A stretch of DNA of 64,000 nucleotides from Curvibacter cyanobacteriorum (GCF_028649475.1 NZ_JAQSIP010000006.1:248001-312000), one strand, 5' to 3'; numbered from the stretch's first letter, positions 26,524 through 35,582 are shown. A program made the numbers and translations. Notes: a model not told the origin generated them from the sequence alone.

Positions 26524-26546
26524 GCCCGTCCTGAGCCGCGGGCTCA
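26521..26546. terminator. hairpin covering two convergent stop codons
   Basis: TGAGCCCG (26521-26528) and CGGGCTCA (26539-26546) are perfect reverse complements around a 10-base loop. The first TGA is the stop of the DUF2145 gene; the last TCA is the stop of the convergent cytochrome gene. No T tract follows on either strand, so it is a possible bidirectional transcription barrier or RNA 3' stabiliser rather than a standard terminator. Confidence 0.5.
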
Positions 26547-27080
26547 GCGGCGGTCGCGGCCCAGGCGCTTGCGGCCCGTGACCATGGCGCGCACCAGGTT
26601 TTCGCGGTGCCGCAAGCTGGTGAACACGACACCGGCCAAGTGCATGGGCACGGCCACCACAAAGCTCCAGGCCAGCGCCTGGTGCAACTGGTCGAGCCAG
26701 GCCATGCCCCAGAAGGCGTCGGTGGTGTAGAGCCAGCCCGTGAAGCCGGTCAGGCCGACCAGGCTCCAGAGCAGCAGCGCCATCCAGCCGCCCAGCGGGT
26801 TGTGGCTGAGGTAGCGGCGCTCACGGCCGGCCCGCAGGGCCTGCAGGTACTGCCAGGTGGCGCGGGGCCCCTGGACAAAATAACGCGGTTGACCGGCGCG
26901 GTTGCTGCGCCAGCACCACAGGGTGCGCAGCGCCAGCGCGGTCAGGGCGGCATAGCCGGCGCGCTCGTGCCAGGCGTGCCCCCACCAGATGGTGGTCCAG
27001 GCGGCGATCACCGACAGCGCCAAGCCCCAGTGCAGCAGGCGCACCGGCCCGTCCCAGACCCGGATGGAGCGAGGCGGCAT
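26544..27080 (-). CDS. cytochrome b561-type membrane protein
   Basis: A 178-residue integral membrane protein with four hydrophobic helices (about 20-38, 45-62, 95-115 and 130-155). Conserved His residues lie in LLHWGLALS, HAWHERAGY, QLHQALAW and MHLAGVVF, the arrangement of the prokaryotic cytochrome b561/Ni-hydrogenase b-type subunit family that binds two b hemes. It carries electrons across the membrane. The gene lies 4 bases after the PepSY gene and in line with the iron-uptake genes, so a role in reducing ferric siderophore is plausible (inference). The upstream in-frame extension to 27284 overlaps the PepSY gene and was rejected. Confidence 0.88.
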   Translation of the reverse strand: MPPRSIRVWDGPVRLLHWGLALSVIAAWTTIWWGHAWHERAGYAALTALALRTLWCWRSNRAGQPRYFVQGPRATWQYLQALRAGRERRYLSHNPLGGWMALLLWSLVGLTGFTGWLYTTDAFWGMAWLDQLHQALAWSFVVAVPMHLAGVVFTSLRHRENLVRAMVTGRKRLGRDRR

Positions 27081-27084
27081 GGCC

Positions 27085-27384
27085 TCAGTCCGGCTTCGCT
27101 TCGGCAACCTTGTCAAAGGTCTTGGGGTTGAAGAACACCTCGGCGCGCGTGCCGTCGGGCTTGAACCCATAGACCTCGTAGCAGTCGTTCCAGGTCTTGA
27201 CCTGGCGCACCTTCCAGCCTTCGGCCGCCAGCTTGCGCTGCAGCTCCATCTGCTGACGCCACTCGGCCTTGGGGCCACTGTCACAACGCACGTTGCCGTG
27301 GGCGGCCGCAGCGCCCGCCATCAAAAGCGCCGACAGCGCCAGCACGCTGCGACCCAGGGTTGGGGAAATTTTGATCATGGTCAA
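27085..27384 (-). CDS. small periplasmic PepSY-like protein
   Basis: A 99-residue protein with a clear signal peptide (cleavage likely near GAAAAHG, residue 29). The mature region reads LQRKLAAEGWKVRQVKTWNDCYEVYGFKPDGTRAEVFFNPKT, here split by eye into helix, strand and strand, which fits the short PepSY_2 family. Two Cys residues may form a disulfide. It is 3 bases downstream of the hydroxylase gene and just upstream of cytochrome b561. PepSY plus b561 proteins are known to accompany siderophore receptors. The start is ATG 27384; a second in-frame ATG two codons later is equally possible. Confidence 0.82.
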   Translation of the reverse strand: MTMIKISPTLGRSVLALSALLMAGAAAAHGNVRCDSGPKAEWRQQMELQRKLAAEGWKVRQVKTWNDCYEVYGFKPDGTRAEVFFNPKTFDKVAEAKPD

Positions 27385-27387
27385 TTA

Positions 27388-28080
27388 TCAAAGATCGAGC
27401 CACATGCGCAGCAGGTTGTGGTACGTCGAGGTGAGGCCGATCACCGATGGATCGGTCTCGCCCGGGCCGCTCTGGCCGCGCAGTTGGCGCAGGTGGTGGT
27501 CCATGTCGAACAGCAGGCGGCGCTGCTCATCGCTGCGCACCATGCTTTGAATCCAGAAGTAGCTGGCCACGCGGTAACCGCGCGTGACCGGTTGCACACG
27601 GTGCACGCTGGTGCCCGGGTACAGCACCAGGTCACCGGCCGGCAACTTGACGCGGTGCTCACCGAAGGTGTCTTCCACCATCAGCTCGCCGCCGTCGTAC
27701 TCGTCCGGGTCCGACAGGAACAGGGTGCAGGAGATGTCGGTGCGGATACCGCCCTTGCCATCGCGCAGGTAACGCACCGCGCTGTCCACATGGTTGCCAA
27801 AGCTGTTCGCCGTGCCGCCATAGCGGTTGAACAAGGGCGGTGAGATCTGCTTGGGCAGCGCAGCGGAGAAAAACAGCGAATGCCGCTCCAGGCCGCGCAG
27901 CAGCAGCTGCTGCACCTCGCGGGTGGCATCGCAATCTTCGGGCAATTGCTCGTTGTTTTTGGCTTGGGCTGACTGGCTGCCGGCGGTGATGCGGCCATCG
28001 CCCCAGGGGGCGGCGGCCAGCACCTCGCGGGCATGGGCCACTTCCTGTGGCGTCAGCACCTGGCGGACATGCAAGAGCAT
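27388..28080 (-). CDS. piuC: Fe(II)/2-oxoglutarate-dependent PKHD-type hydroxylase
   Basis: A 230-residue PiuC/YbiX-family protein. The iron-binding triad appears as H-x-D in GNHVDSAVR and the later His in [10 protein letters not shown]; the 2-oxoglutarate-binding Arg is in [10 protein letters not shown]. The C-terminal segment [14 protein letters not shown] is typical. Members accompany TonB receptors under Fur control and are thought to modify a siderophore or receptor; the actual substrate is not established. It is encoded 26 bases downstream of the TonB-receptor gene and upstream of the PepSY gene, so one operon is likely. Confidence 0.93.
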   Translation of the reverse strand: MLLHVRQVLTPQEVAHAREVLAAAPWGDGRITAGSQSAQAKNNEQLPEDCDATREVQQLLLRGLERHSLFFSAALPKQISPPLFNRYGGTANSFGNHVDSAVRYLRDGKGGIRTDISCTLFLSDPDEYDGGELMVEDTFGEHRVKLPAGDLVLYPGTSVHRVQPVTRGYRVASYFWIQSMVRSDEQRRLLFDMDHHLRQLRGQSGPGETDPSVIGLTSTYHNLLRMWLDL

Positions 28081-28106
28081 GGCGGTGGTTCCTGTTCAGT
28101 TGAAAA

Positions 28107-30347
28107 TCAGAAGCGCATCCCCAGCGTCATCAGAGTGGTGCGGGGGGCGCCGGTGATGACGAACGCTGGATAGAGCTGATCGCCATACACCTTGTTGGTG
28201 AGGTTGGACACGTTGATTTGGCCATACACGTCCGGGGTGAAGTTGTACTCCACCATGGCGTCGGCGACCATGTAGCCCGGCGCACGGGCGGTGGTCGAAG
28301 CCGCACCCGAGGTGCCTTGCAGCGGCCGGTTGACCGACGCGCCCCGCACGCCACCGGCGATGCGCAGCTTGGGCATGGCCTGGTAGCTGACCCAGGCGGC
28401 GCCCGTCTGGGTGGGGGTCAGGCCAACGCGCGAACCGACCACATTGGCCTGGGCGCTGCCGGCCTGGTCGATGGTGGCGACCGGGATCCAGCTGTACGAC
28501 AGGTAGACCTCGAGCTTGGGGGTGATGCGACCGACCACGTCCATCTCAAGACCGGCCGAGTGGCGCTTGCCCGACAGCACATAGGCCGAACCGGCGAAGT
28601 CGGCGTCGGTGGTGCGTTCGTTGTACTTCTCGGTGCGGAAGGCCGCGAAGCGGGTCGACAGCTTGCCTTCCAGCCAGTCCAGCTTGGCCCCGATTTCAAA
28701 GTTGCGGCTCTTCTCGGGCGGCGTGTTCGCGGTTTGCTGCGTCACGTACTGGTAGGTGTCACCCGAGGTGTTGAACGAGGTGCCGTAGGAGATGTGGTAG
28801 GACTGGTCCGGCGCCGGCTGGTACAGCAGGCCGGTGCGGTAGCTCCAGACCGAGTTGGACAGGCGGGTGGTGCTGGTGCCGGTGTAGGCGCCGTTGGCCC
28901 CGGTGGCGTAGCTCAGCTGGCTGAAGTCGCCGCTGAAGTTGTCATGGCGTGCGCCGACCAGGAACTTCCAGGCCGGTGCGAACTGCACCAGGTCCTGAGC
29001 GTAGAAGCCAAATGCCTTGGCCGAGTAGTTGCTCGAAGGCCGGTAGATGGGGGACACCGACAGCATGCGACCGTCGTTGGGCGTGCCCACCGTGGTGTTG
29101 CCCTTGTTGTAGTTGGTGCCCACCACGCCGTTGGACTGGAAGCGGTCGGCCTGCTCGTGTGCCGCGTCCACACCGGCCAGCAGGTTGTGCTTCATGCCCC
29201 AAGCGTCGTAGCTGTTGCTGTAGTCGCTTTGCACATAGGTGGTCTTGTAGCGGTCCTTGCGCGCGGCCAAGCCGGAGCGGGTCAGGATGGTCGAGCCGCT
29301 CAGGTTCGACTGCGTGGTGGTGACGCCATTGGTGGTGCCAAAGCCGGCCACCGTGCCCCACTGGGCGCGGTCGAACACGCCGCTGCGCAACTGGGTTCGC
29401 AGTTCGCCACCATTGTCCAAGCGGCGGGTCCACGAGGCGTGGACAAAGGTCGCTTCACCCGTCAGGTAGTCGCTGCGGGTGCCATAGAAGTTGCCGGCCG
29501 CGATGTTGGGCACCGTGCCGTTCAGGTAGCGGATGCCGGCCTGGGGCACGTTGTCCACGTTCAGGTGCGACAGGCCCACCGTGAACTCGTCACGGCTGCC
29601 GATGCCCCAGCTGTAGGTGGGTGCAATGCCGTACTTGTCGACCGTGGCGCCGCCGTTGTTGGCCTTGGTCATCATGACGTTCATGCGCAGCGCGGCGTCT
29701 TCGTCGGTGCGGATGTTGAAGTCACCCGTGGTGCGCAGGTAACCGCGCGAACCCACCGTGGCGGCGATGTCGCTCTGGTCGGCCAGCAAAGGCTTCTTGG
29801 TGACCTGGTTGATCACACCGCCCGTGGAGCCGCGGCCAAACAGCATCGAGGCCGAGCCGCGCATCACTTCGATGCGGTCCAGGTTGAAGGTGTCACGGTC
29901 GTACTGCGACGGGTCACGCATGCCATCGATCAGCAGGTCGCCGGTGGTGGCCACCGGGAAGCCGCGCATGCGGATGTCTTGGTCGGTGCCGTTTTCGGTC
30001 GCGGCAAAGGTGATGCCGGCGGTGTAATGCAGGGCGTCCTTCAGGGTGTCGAGCTTCACGTCGTCGATCAGCTTCTCGGTCATCACGGTGAGCGACTGGG
30101 GGATGTCGCGGATGTCCTGCTTGCCCTTGCCGATGGTGGTCTGCTTGGTCTGGATCGCGTCCTTGCCCTGCACCACTTCGGCCTTGTCGACGACCTTGAC
30201 TTCCTTCAGCGCGCCGTCGGCGTGGGCCAGGCCGGCCCAGGACGAAACCGACAGCGCCAACATCAAAGAGCCCAGGGACACGCCGCTGGGCTCATCGAGG
30301 GCAGACAAAGTGGAACGGACGGGCGGCGCAGCGCTGGTGGATTTCAT
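28107..30347 (-). CDS. TonB-dependent siderophore receptor (Fiu-like)
   Basis: A 746-residue outer-membrane receptor: signal peptide (hydrophobic stretch about 26-43), TonB box-like region, plug domain (about 70-190; DIPQSLTVMTEKLI, RGFPV, MRGSASMLFGRGSTGGVINQVTKKP) and a beta-barrel ending in the terminal Phe of TLMTLGMRF. The plug motifs and length match the catecholate siderophore receptor group (Fiu/PiuA). It imports ferric siderophores using the TonB system, which is not in this window. A Fur-box-like palindrome lies about 105 bases upstream of the start. Confidence 0.95.
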   Translation of the reverse strand: MKSTSAAPPVRSTLSALDEPSGVSLGSLMLALSVSSWAGLAHADGALKEVKVVDKAEVVQGKDAIQTKQTTIGKGKQDIRDIPQSLTVMTEKLIDDVKLDTLKDALHYTAGITFAATENGTDQDIRMRGFPVATTGDLLIDGMRDPSQYDRDTFNLDRIEVMRGSASMLFGRGSTGGVINQVTKKPLLADQSDIAATVGSRGYLRTTGDFNIRTDEDAALRMNVMMTKANNGGATVDKYGIAPTYSWGIGSRDEFTVGLSHLNVDNVPQAGIRYLNGTVPNIAAGNFYGTRSDYLTGEATFVHASWTRRLDNGGELRTQLRSGVFDRAQWGTVAGFGTTNGVTTTQSNLSGSTILTRSGLAARKDRYKTTYVQSDYSNSYDAWGMKHNLLAGVDAAHEQADRFQSNGVVGTNYNKGNTTVGTPNDGRMLSVSPIYRPSSNYSAKAFGFYAQDLVQFAPAWKFLVGARHDNFSGDFSQLSYATGANGAYTGTSTTRLSNSVWSYRTGLLYQPAPDQSYHISYGTSFNTSGDTYQYVTQQTANTPPEKSRNFEIGAKLDWLEGKLSTRFAAFRTEKYNERTTDADFAGSAYVLSGKRHSAGLEMDVVGRITPKLEVYLSYSWIPVATIDQAGSAQANVVGSRVGLTPTQTGAAWVSYQAMPKLRIAGGVRGASVNRPLQGTSGAASTTARAPGYMVADAMVEYNFTPDVYGQINVSNLTNKVYGDQLYPAFVITGAPRTTLMTLGMRF

Positions 30348-30452
30348 GGCGATGGTTGAGGAGGTTTGGAAAACAAGGTCAACCGAACCCGCAAGAGCAG
30401 GGCGCTCGACGGTAAAGCGTTGGTTGACGGCTGGTGTTGATTTTAGTCACAA

Positions 30453-30475
30453 ATGCGAATCACTTTTATTCGCAT
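30453..30475 (-). promoter_or_regulatory. Fur-box-like palindrome upstream of the siderophore receptor
   Basis: ATGCGAAT (30453-30460) and ATTCGCAT (30468-30475) are perfect inverted repeats spaced by 7 bases, in an AT-rich patch between the receptor gene and galA. Size, AT content and the GCGAAT/ATTCGC half-sites fit Fur operators in Proteobacteria. Iron-repressed control of the receptor, hydroxylase, PepSY and b561 genes is inferred. Confidence 0.6.
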
Positions 30476-30554
30476 GTTTGTTATTAACAACAGTCCAGTC
30501 ACCACCCCGGACGCCGGCGTGCCGGCCATCCGCGCAGAACACCAGCCCCCGAAC

Positions 30555-31838
30555 TCAGCGGTTCCAGTCCTGCTTGGCCGCTTCCTTGCCCGCCACCGAG
30601 TACAGCGCCCCCGGGGCGTTGCGGGTCTGCATGAAAGCCTCGAGTGATTCGCCGCGCATGGCCGCATACAGGTGCAGGTTGGACACGCCCACCACGGCGC
30701 CCAGCTTCTCCAGCATGAAGAAGATCACGCCATAGTGGATCAGGCCACGCCAGTCGCGCGCGCGCACCAAGGCGCGTTCTTCGTCGGTCAGGCCCGCGGC
30801 CTCGAAGGCGCCCTCCTCGTCGGCCCGGAAACGCTCGCGCTGCGCTGGCACGATCAGCCCATGCAGGAAGCGGTTCAGGCGGTAGGCCTTGACGCTGCGG
30901 GCCAGGTCGAAAGGGTAGGTGCCGGTCAAGGCCTCGGCGCCTTGCAACTGGGTGCCGACATGGGCCTGGTGGCGCGCCCGCTCAGCGCCCACCGGGGCGC
31001 TGGCCTGGTTCTCGTAGATGGCGGTGGCAATGCCCGTCATCGACGGCAGGTAGTAGCTCTGGTGCACCTTGTTGACGCGCGCCGACAGCGCCCCGCGCAT
31101 GACCAGCCACATGATGACCTCGGCCCCCTCCAGCCCGCCCAACTGGGCGTACTCGGCCTGGGTCAGCTCGGTCAGGCGCTCGGGGTCGTTTTCGATCAGC
31201 GCCAGAAAGCGCTCATCCCAGGCCGGGTTGTTGAAGCCCGCGCGTTCGCCATGCACCTGGTGCGACAGCCCCCCGGTGGCCACCAGGGCCACCTTGAGGT
31301 CTTCGGGGTAGCTCTCGATGGCGCGGCGCAGGGCCTGGCCGAGTCGGTAGCAGCGCCGCGCCGACGGCACCGGAAACTGCAGCACCCCCACCTGCAAGGG
31401 CACGATCTGCACCGGCCAGGCCGGTTCGTGCGGGCACAGCATCGACAGTGGCGAGAAGCAGCCGTGGTCGAGCGCCTTGTCCTGGAAGAACGACATGTCA
31501 AATTCATCGGCCACCAGCGACTGCCCGATGTGGCGCGCCAGCGCCGAGTGCCCGGTCACCGGGGGCAGGTCGCGCGCGCCCCCGCCCTCGTCGGCCACCT
31601 CGTAGCGCTCGCCAATGCCCAGCGCAAAGGCCGAATAGTGGTCAAAGAAGAAGGAGGTGACGTGGTCGTTGTAGATGAAGAACAGGACATCGGGCTGTTG
31701 CTCCGCGATCCAGGCCTGCACCGGTTGGAAGGCCTCGAAGATCGGGGCCCAGACCGGGTCATGCTGCTTGTTCTGGTCGAAAGCAAAGCCGATGGTGGGG
31801 GTGTGGGAGGTGGCGATGGCGCCAACGATTCGAGCCAT
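30555..31838 (-). CDS. galA: gallate dioxygenase (fused LigB/LigA type extradiol enzyme)
   Basis: A 427-residue class III extradiol dioxygenase. The N-terminal LigB-type catalytic domain (about 1-280) has the iron ligands His in ATSHTPTIG and His in FIYNDHVTSFFFDH, plus the catalytic His in GGLSHQVHGER. The C-terminal LigA-like domain (about 310-420) contains NRFLHGL and GVSNLHLYAAMRGE. This single-chain fusion and length match gallate dioxygenase (GalA/DesB), which cleaves the gallate ring to 4-oxalomesaconate; protocatechuate 4,5-dioxygenase is split into two chains. The start at 31838 follows AAAGAG. A LysR gene lies divergently upstream. Confidence 0.88.
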   Translation of the reverse strand: MARIVGAIATSHTPTIGFAFDQNKQHDPVWAPIFEAFQPVQAWIAEQQPDVLFFIYNDHVTSFFFDHYSAFALGIGERYEVADEGGGARDLPPVTGHSALARHIGQSLVADEFDMSFFQDKALDHGCFSPLSMLCPHEPAWPVQIVPLQVGVLQFPVPSARRCYRLGQALRRAIESYPEDLKVALVATGGLSHQVHGERAGFNNPAWDERFLALIENDPERLTELTQAEYAQLGGLEGAEVIMWLVMRGALSARVNKVHQSYYLPSMTGIATAIYENQASAPVGAERARHQAHVGTQLQGAEALTGTYPFDLARSVKAYRLNRFLHGLIVPAQRERFRADEEGAFEAAGLTDEERALVRARDWRGLIHYGVIFFMLEKLGAVVGVSNLHLYAAMRGESLEAFMQTRNAPGALYSVAGKEAAKQDWNR

Positions 31839-32047
31839 GTCGGGTCTCTTTGAGTCAGTGAGGGGAAGGTGCGCTGCCCTGCAGGGCAGCCCGGGACCGG
31901 CCATTCTGGGCAGCCCCCGGCGGCCGCACCAGATCCCAGTTCACCGTGCGCGATAACCCAGCGTGATTGGTAAAGTCAGCTTAGTTCTCACCCTTTGACG
32001 CCCTGCCTTGGGCCATTGACCGGCATCGCCCCCCCCTCGCCCGCCCC
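31839..32047. promoter_or_regulatory. divergent promoter region galA / LysR regulator
   Basis: 209 bases between two divergent starts, the classic place for a LysR-type operator. The relatively AT-rich part around 31950-31985 is the best candidate for the binding site and promoters. I could not define a clear T-N11-A box. Confidence 0.4.
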
Positions 32048-32983
32048 ATGAAACTCGCCACACTCAACGCCCTGGTGGCCGCCATCGAAGAAGGCAGCCT
32101 GCGCGGCGCCGCCCGCCGCGTCGGGGTCTCCCAGCCCGCCCTGACCAAGATGATCCGAGAACTGGAGCTTGAGCTGGCAGCCCCCTTGCTGATGCGCACC
32201 TCGCGCGGCGTGCAGCCCACCGCCCAGGGCAAGGTGCTTTACGAACGCTCGGTCAAAGCCAACCGCGAATTGCGCGCGGCGGTCGAGGAAATCAACCAGA
32301 TGGACGGCCGCCTGATCGGCGAGTTGCACCTGGGCGCCGTGCCCTTGGCCGTGATGCTGCTGATCCCCGAGACGCTGCGCACCTTCGGGCGCGACTTCCC
32401 CCACATCCGCCTGCGCGTCAGCGAGGAGCTGTACGTGGCCCAGTTGCACAAGCTGCGCTCGGGCGAGGTCGATGTGACGGTGGGCGGCGTGCCCGATGAC
32501 CTGTCGACCGGCGAGTTCTTTGTCGAGCCGCTGATGAACACGGTGATGGTGCCCACCGTGCGCCGTGGCAGCCCCTGGCTCAAGGCCAAGTGCCTGGCCG
32601 ACCTGCAGACCGCGCGCTGGGTCTACACCGGTGCCAACAGCGAGTCGGGTTACGCCAAGTTGTTTTTCGAGCGCCACCAGCTGCAGCCGCCCGCCATCGG
32701 GGCGGTGGTCAACTCGACCCTGGCCTTGCTGTCCCTGGTGTGCTCGGGCGACTACGTGGCCTTGATGCCGGTGCAGATCGCGCGCCTGCCCATCGTGGCG
32801 GCGTTCATCGACGTCATCGAGCTGGCCGAAGGGGGTTACCCGCTCGAAGTCGGAGCCATCCTGCGCAGCGACTCGGTGCCCTCGCCGGTGCTGCGCCACC
32901 TGCTGACGCACCTGCACCGCGCCGCCCACCAGTTGAGCCAGGGCCGCGCTCCCGACCTGGGCCTGGGCCATAACCTGGCGTGA
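32048..32983 (+). CDS. LysR-type regulator, probable gallate-gene activator
   Basis: A 311-residue LysR protein: N-terminal HTH (about 5-62; LNALVAAIEEGSLRGAARRV, SQPALTKMIRELE) and a C-terminal effector-binding fold (about 90-295). Divergent orientation and adjacency to galA suggest it controls gallate degradation, like GalR of Pseudomonas; the effector is likely gallate or an intermediate (inference). It is followed by porin and Bug-protein genes on the same strand, which may belong to the same regulon. The ATG at 32048 is the first start in the frame. Confidence 0.9.
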   Translation: MKLATLNALVAAIEEGSLRGAARRVGVSQPALTKMIRELELELAAPLLMRTSRGVQPTAQGKVLYERSVKANRELRAAVEEINQMDGRLIGELHLGAVPLAVMLLIPETLRTFGRDFPHIRLRVSEELYVAQLHKLRSGEVDVTVGGVPDDLSTGEFFVEPLMNTVMVPTVRRGSPWLKAKCLADLQTARWVYTGANSESGYAKLFFERHQLQPPAIGAVVNSTLALLSLVCSGDYVALMPVQIARLPIVAAFIDVIELAEGGYPLEVGAILRSDSVPSPVLRHLLTHLHRAAHQLSQGRAPDLGLGHNLA

Positions 32984-33103
32984 TCGCGCCTCCCAGACTG
33001 GCATCTGGGCGAGGTGTTTGATTTTTCGCAGACTCCTGGTCGCAGGGGGCGACGCGGCCCAAGCGACGCCCTCGCGATGAACGCACATCAACAGGAGACA
33101 CTT

Positions 33104-34276
33104 TTGAACCCCACCCACACCGCCCCAGGGCGAGCGCGCCCCGCCGGCCGCGCCACCTGCCCCGCCTCTGCGCTGACCCTGGCCCTGCTGGCCAGTTGCG
33201 GCGCCAGCGCCCAGGCGCAAAGCTCGAGCGTGTCGATCTACGGCAGCATCGACCAGTACTTCAACCACATGAGCAGCTCCAGTGGCGCCAAGCTCAACAC
33301 GCTGCAAGACGGCAAGGACCTGCGCAGCCGACTGGGCTTTCGCGGCGTCGAAGACCTCGGTGGCGGGCTGCAGGCGAAGTTCCTGCTCGAAATGGGTCTG
33401 AGCGCCAACAGCGGTGCCAGCGCCGACAGCACGCGCGCCTTTGACCGCCAGAGCTGGGTCGGTCTGGCCCATGCCCAGTACGGCGAGCTGCGCCTGGGCC
33501 GTCAGAACTCGGCCCCCTTCACCAAGGGCGACTACACCGACTTCACGGCGCGCACCCTGGGCTCGATCATCAACAACTTTGGCGTGCCGGCCCGCTTCGA
33601 CAACGACCTGGCCTACATGTCGCCCCGCTGGGCCGGCCTGCAGATCGAGGGGCATTTTGCCCAGCAACAGGCCAGCGCCTCGGGCACCCAGGTGTCCACC
33701 CCCATCGTGCAGCTGGCCGCCGACTACCTGAACGGCCCGACCCGCGTTGGCTATGCCGGTCTGGTGGCCAAGGCGCCGCAGAACGCGGCGCTGAACGCCA
33801 ATGTGTTCTACCACTACACCTATGCCAACCACGACTACGGTCAGGGCAAGCTGTACGCGGCCTATGTGCGCTCGAACAACGTGGCCGCCACCGCCAATGG
33901 CAACAACGCCGGCAGCGTGCTGAGCAACGTCGGTGGCGTGGTGAGCTGGACCTCGACCTCGGTCAACCGCACCTTTGACATCGTGCAACTCTCGGCCGAC
34001 TACAAGGTGAGCCCGGTGCTGCGCGTCGGGGCCCTGTGGGGTCGCATCCACGACAGCTCGGGCGCCGGCCAGAACGCCAGCGGCGGCGCCATCGGGGCCT
34101 ACTACAGCCTGTCCAAGCGCACCACGCTGTCGGCCCTGTACGAAACCATGAAGAACGACCCCAACGCGGGCTTCCGCCCGGCCGGGTCGGCGGGCCTGAG
34201 CCCCAACTTCACGGGCAGCGATGTGAACGGCCGCACCCTCAAGGGCTTCCAGTTCGGGGTGCTGCACCGCTTCTGA
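33104..34276 (+). CDS. Burkholderia-type general porin
   Basis: An outer-membrane porin (Gram-negative porin, OmpC-like trimeric 16-strand type) of about 390 residues. It has a signal peptide ending ASAQAQ, the first strand SSVSIYGSIDQYF, the DLGGGLQAKFLLE segment, FDRQSWVGLAHAQYGELRLGRQ and a terminal Phe (FQFGVLHRF). A TTG start at 33104 is preferred: AGGAG ends 6 bases before it, while the in-frame ATG at 33077 has no ribosome site. It probably admits aromatic acids for the gallate genes nearby (inference). A strong terminator follows at 34331. Confidence 0.92.
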   Translation: MNPTHTAPGRARPAGRATCPASALTLALLASCGASAQAQSSSVSIYGSIDQYFNHMSSSSGAKLNTLQDGKDLRSRLGFRGVEDLGGGLQAKFLLEMGLSANSGASADSTRAFDRQSWVGLAHAQYGELRLGRQNSAPFTKGDYTDFTARTLGSIINNFGVPARFDNDLAYMSPRWAGLQIEGHFAQQQASASGTQVSTPIVQLAADYLNGPTRVGYAGLVAKAPQNAALNANVFYHYTYANHDYGQGKLYAAYVRSNNVAATANGNNAGSVLSNVGGVVSWTSTSVNRTFDIVQLSADYKVSPVLRVGALWGRIHDSSGAGQNASGGAIGAYYSLSKRTTLSALYETMKNDPNAGFRPAGSAGLSPNFTGSDVNGRTLKGFQFGVLHRF

Positions 34277-34586
34277 GTCCAGCCTGGATCCGCGAGTCTT
34301 CTCCAGGGGCCTGAGGGTCTCCGGGGCTTCAGGCGTGGCGCCTTGGTGCCACGCCTTTTTTGCGTCTGCCGCGGGTGGCGCAATAACCGGGGGTTTTCAC
34401 GCCACCGCAACTGCCATCTCCCGGCCCGGGGCACCGCTTCGCAGAATCCGAGCAGCTGTTGCCCCAGATCAAACCGGGCACAGCGTTGTCGCCCCCAGCC
34501 GGCCCACACCGTGGCGGCTCGGCGCCAACGCCGCCCCGGGGCAACCGATGGCTTGACCCTGATCCCATGACCTGTTCGGAGACAAA
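34277..34586. other. intergenic between porin and Bug-protein genes
   Basis: 310 bases holding the porin terminator (34331-34361) and then about 220 bases that must include the promoter of the Bug-protein gene. No convincing promoter boxes or coding sequence seen. Confidence 0.5.
34331..34361 (+). terminator. intrinsic terminator of the porin gene
   Basis: GGCGTGGC (34332-34339) pairs with GCCACGCC (34348-34355) around an 8-base loop and is followed by six T residues (34356-34361). Confidence 0.9.
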
Positions 34587-35582
34587 ATGAACCGCTCGAC
34601 CCTTCGCCTGCCCCGCCGTCACTGGCTTGCCCTGGCCGCCACGGCCAGCCTGGGCGCCCTCGCCGGCCCGGCCCTGGCGCAAGACTTTCCGCAGCGCCCG
34701 GTGCGCATCATCACGCCCTTCCCGGTGGGCAGCGGCCCCGAAGGCGTGGCCCGCTTGCTGGCCGACAAACTGTCGCGGGCCTGGGGCAAGGCGGTGCTGG
34801 TGGAGAACCGCCCCGGCGGCAATGGCTTTGTGGCGATCGACGCCTTCAAGCGCGGCGCCACCGATGGACACGACCTGATCCAACTGGACAACGTGCACCT
34901 GACGGCCTACCCGCACCTGATGAAGAAGCTGCCCTACGACCCGGCCAAGGACTTTGAGCCGGTGCTGCCGCTGTTCAAGGCCTACTTCATGGTGACCACG
35001 GCCAAGACCAGCCCGTACCGCGACTTCAAGGACCTGCTGGCCGACGCCAAGGCGCGCCCCGGTCAGCTCAACTACGGTTCCTGGTCGGTGGGCAACCCAG
35101 TGCACCTGGGCTCGGCCCGGCTGGCGGCCGCCACCGGGGTTGAGATGACCCACGTCATCTTCAAGGAAACCACCCAGCTCTACACCTCGGTGGCGAACGG
35201 GGACCTGTCGTTCGCGCTGGGCTCCAGCGGCAGCACCGGCCCGCTGTACCGCGCCGGCAAGATCAAGTACCTGGCGGTGGCCGCGCCCAAACGCCTGGCC
35301 GCCTTCCCCGACGTGCCCACCCTGGCCGAAGCGGGTGGCCCCAAAGATCTGGAGGTGAGTGGCTGGACCACCCTGGCCCTGCCGCCAGGCCTGCCGCGGC
35401 CGCTGGTCGAGCGCCTGCGCCGCGACCTGCAAAAGGCCTTGGCCGAGCCCGACATGCAAGAGAAGTTCACGGCCTTCGGCTACGAGGCCTTCCCCCTGCA
35501 GGGCAGCTTCACCCAGTACGTCAACGATGAGTCCAAGGTGATGGCCGACGTGATCCGCGCCACCCGATCGTCGCTGGACTGA
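34587..35582 (+). CDS. Bug/TctC-family periplasmic solute-binding protein
   Basis: A 331-residue tripartite tricarboxylate transporter receptor: signal peptide (twin-Arg-like start, cleavage near ALA-QDFP), then the family pattern FPQRPVRIITPFPVGSGPEGVARLLADKLS, VENRPGGNGFVA, PKRLAAFPDVPTLAEAG. Bug proteins bind carboxylates or small aromatics in the periplasm. No TctA/TctB membrane genes are adjacent, as is common for the many orphan Bug proteins of Burkholderiales. Its position after the gallate LysR and porin suggests an aromatic or carboxylic ligand (inference). A GGAG-like site precedes the ATG. Confidence 0.92.
   Translation: MNRSTLRLPRRHWLALAATASLGALAGPALAQDFPQRPVRIITPFPVGSGPEGVARLLADKLSRAWGKAVLVENRPGGNGFVAIDAFKRGATDGHDLIQLDNVHLTAYPHLMKKLPYDPAKDFEPVLPLFKAYFMVTTAKTSPYRDFKDLLADAKARPGQLNYGSWSVGNPVHLGSARLAAATGVEMTHVIFKETTQLYTSVANGDLSFALGSSGSTGPLYRAGKIKYLAVAAPKRLAAFPDVPTLAEAGGPKDLEVSGWTTLALPPGLPRPLVERLRRDLQKALAEPDMQEKFTAFGYEAFPLQGSFTQYVNDESKVMADVIRATRSSLD

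Noticed and set aside
30455-30647. short plus-strand frame overlapping the Fur-like site
   Set aside because: It runs antisense into galA and through a promoter region, with no ribosome site.
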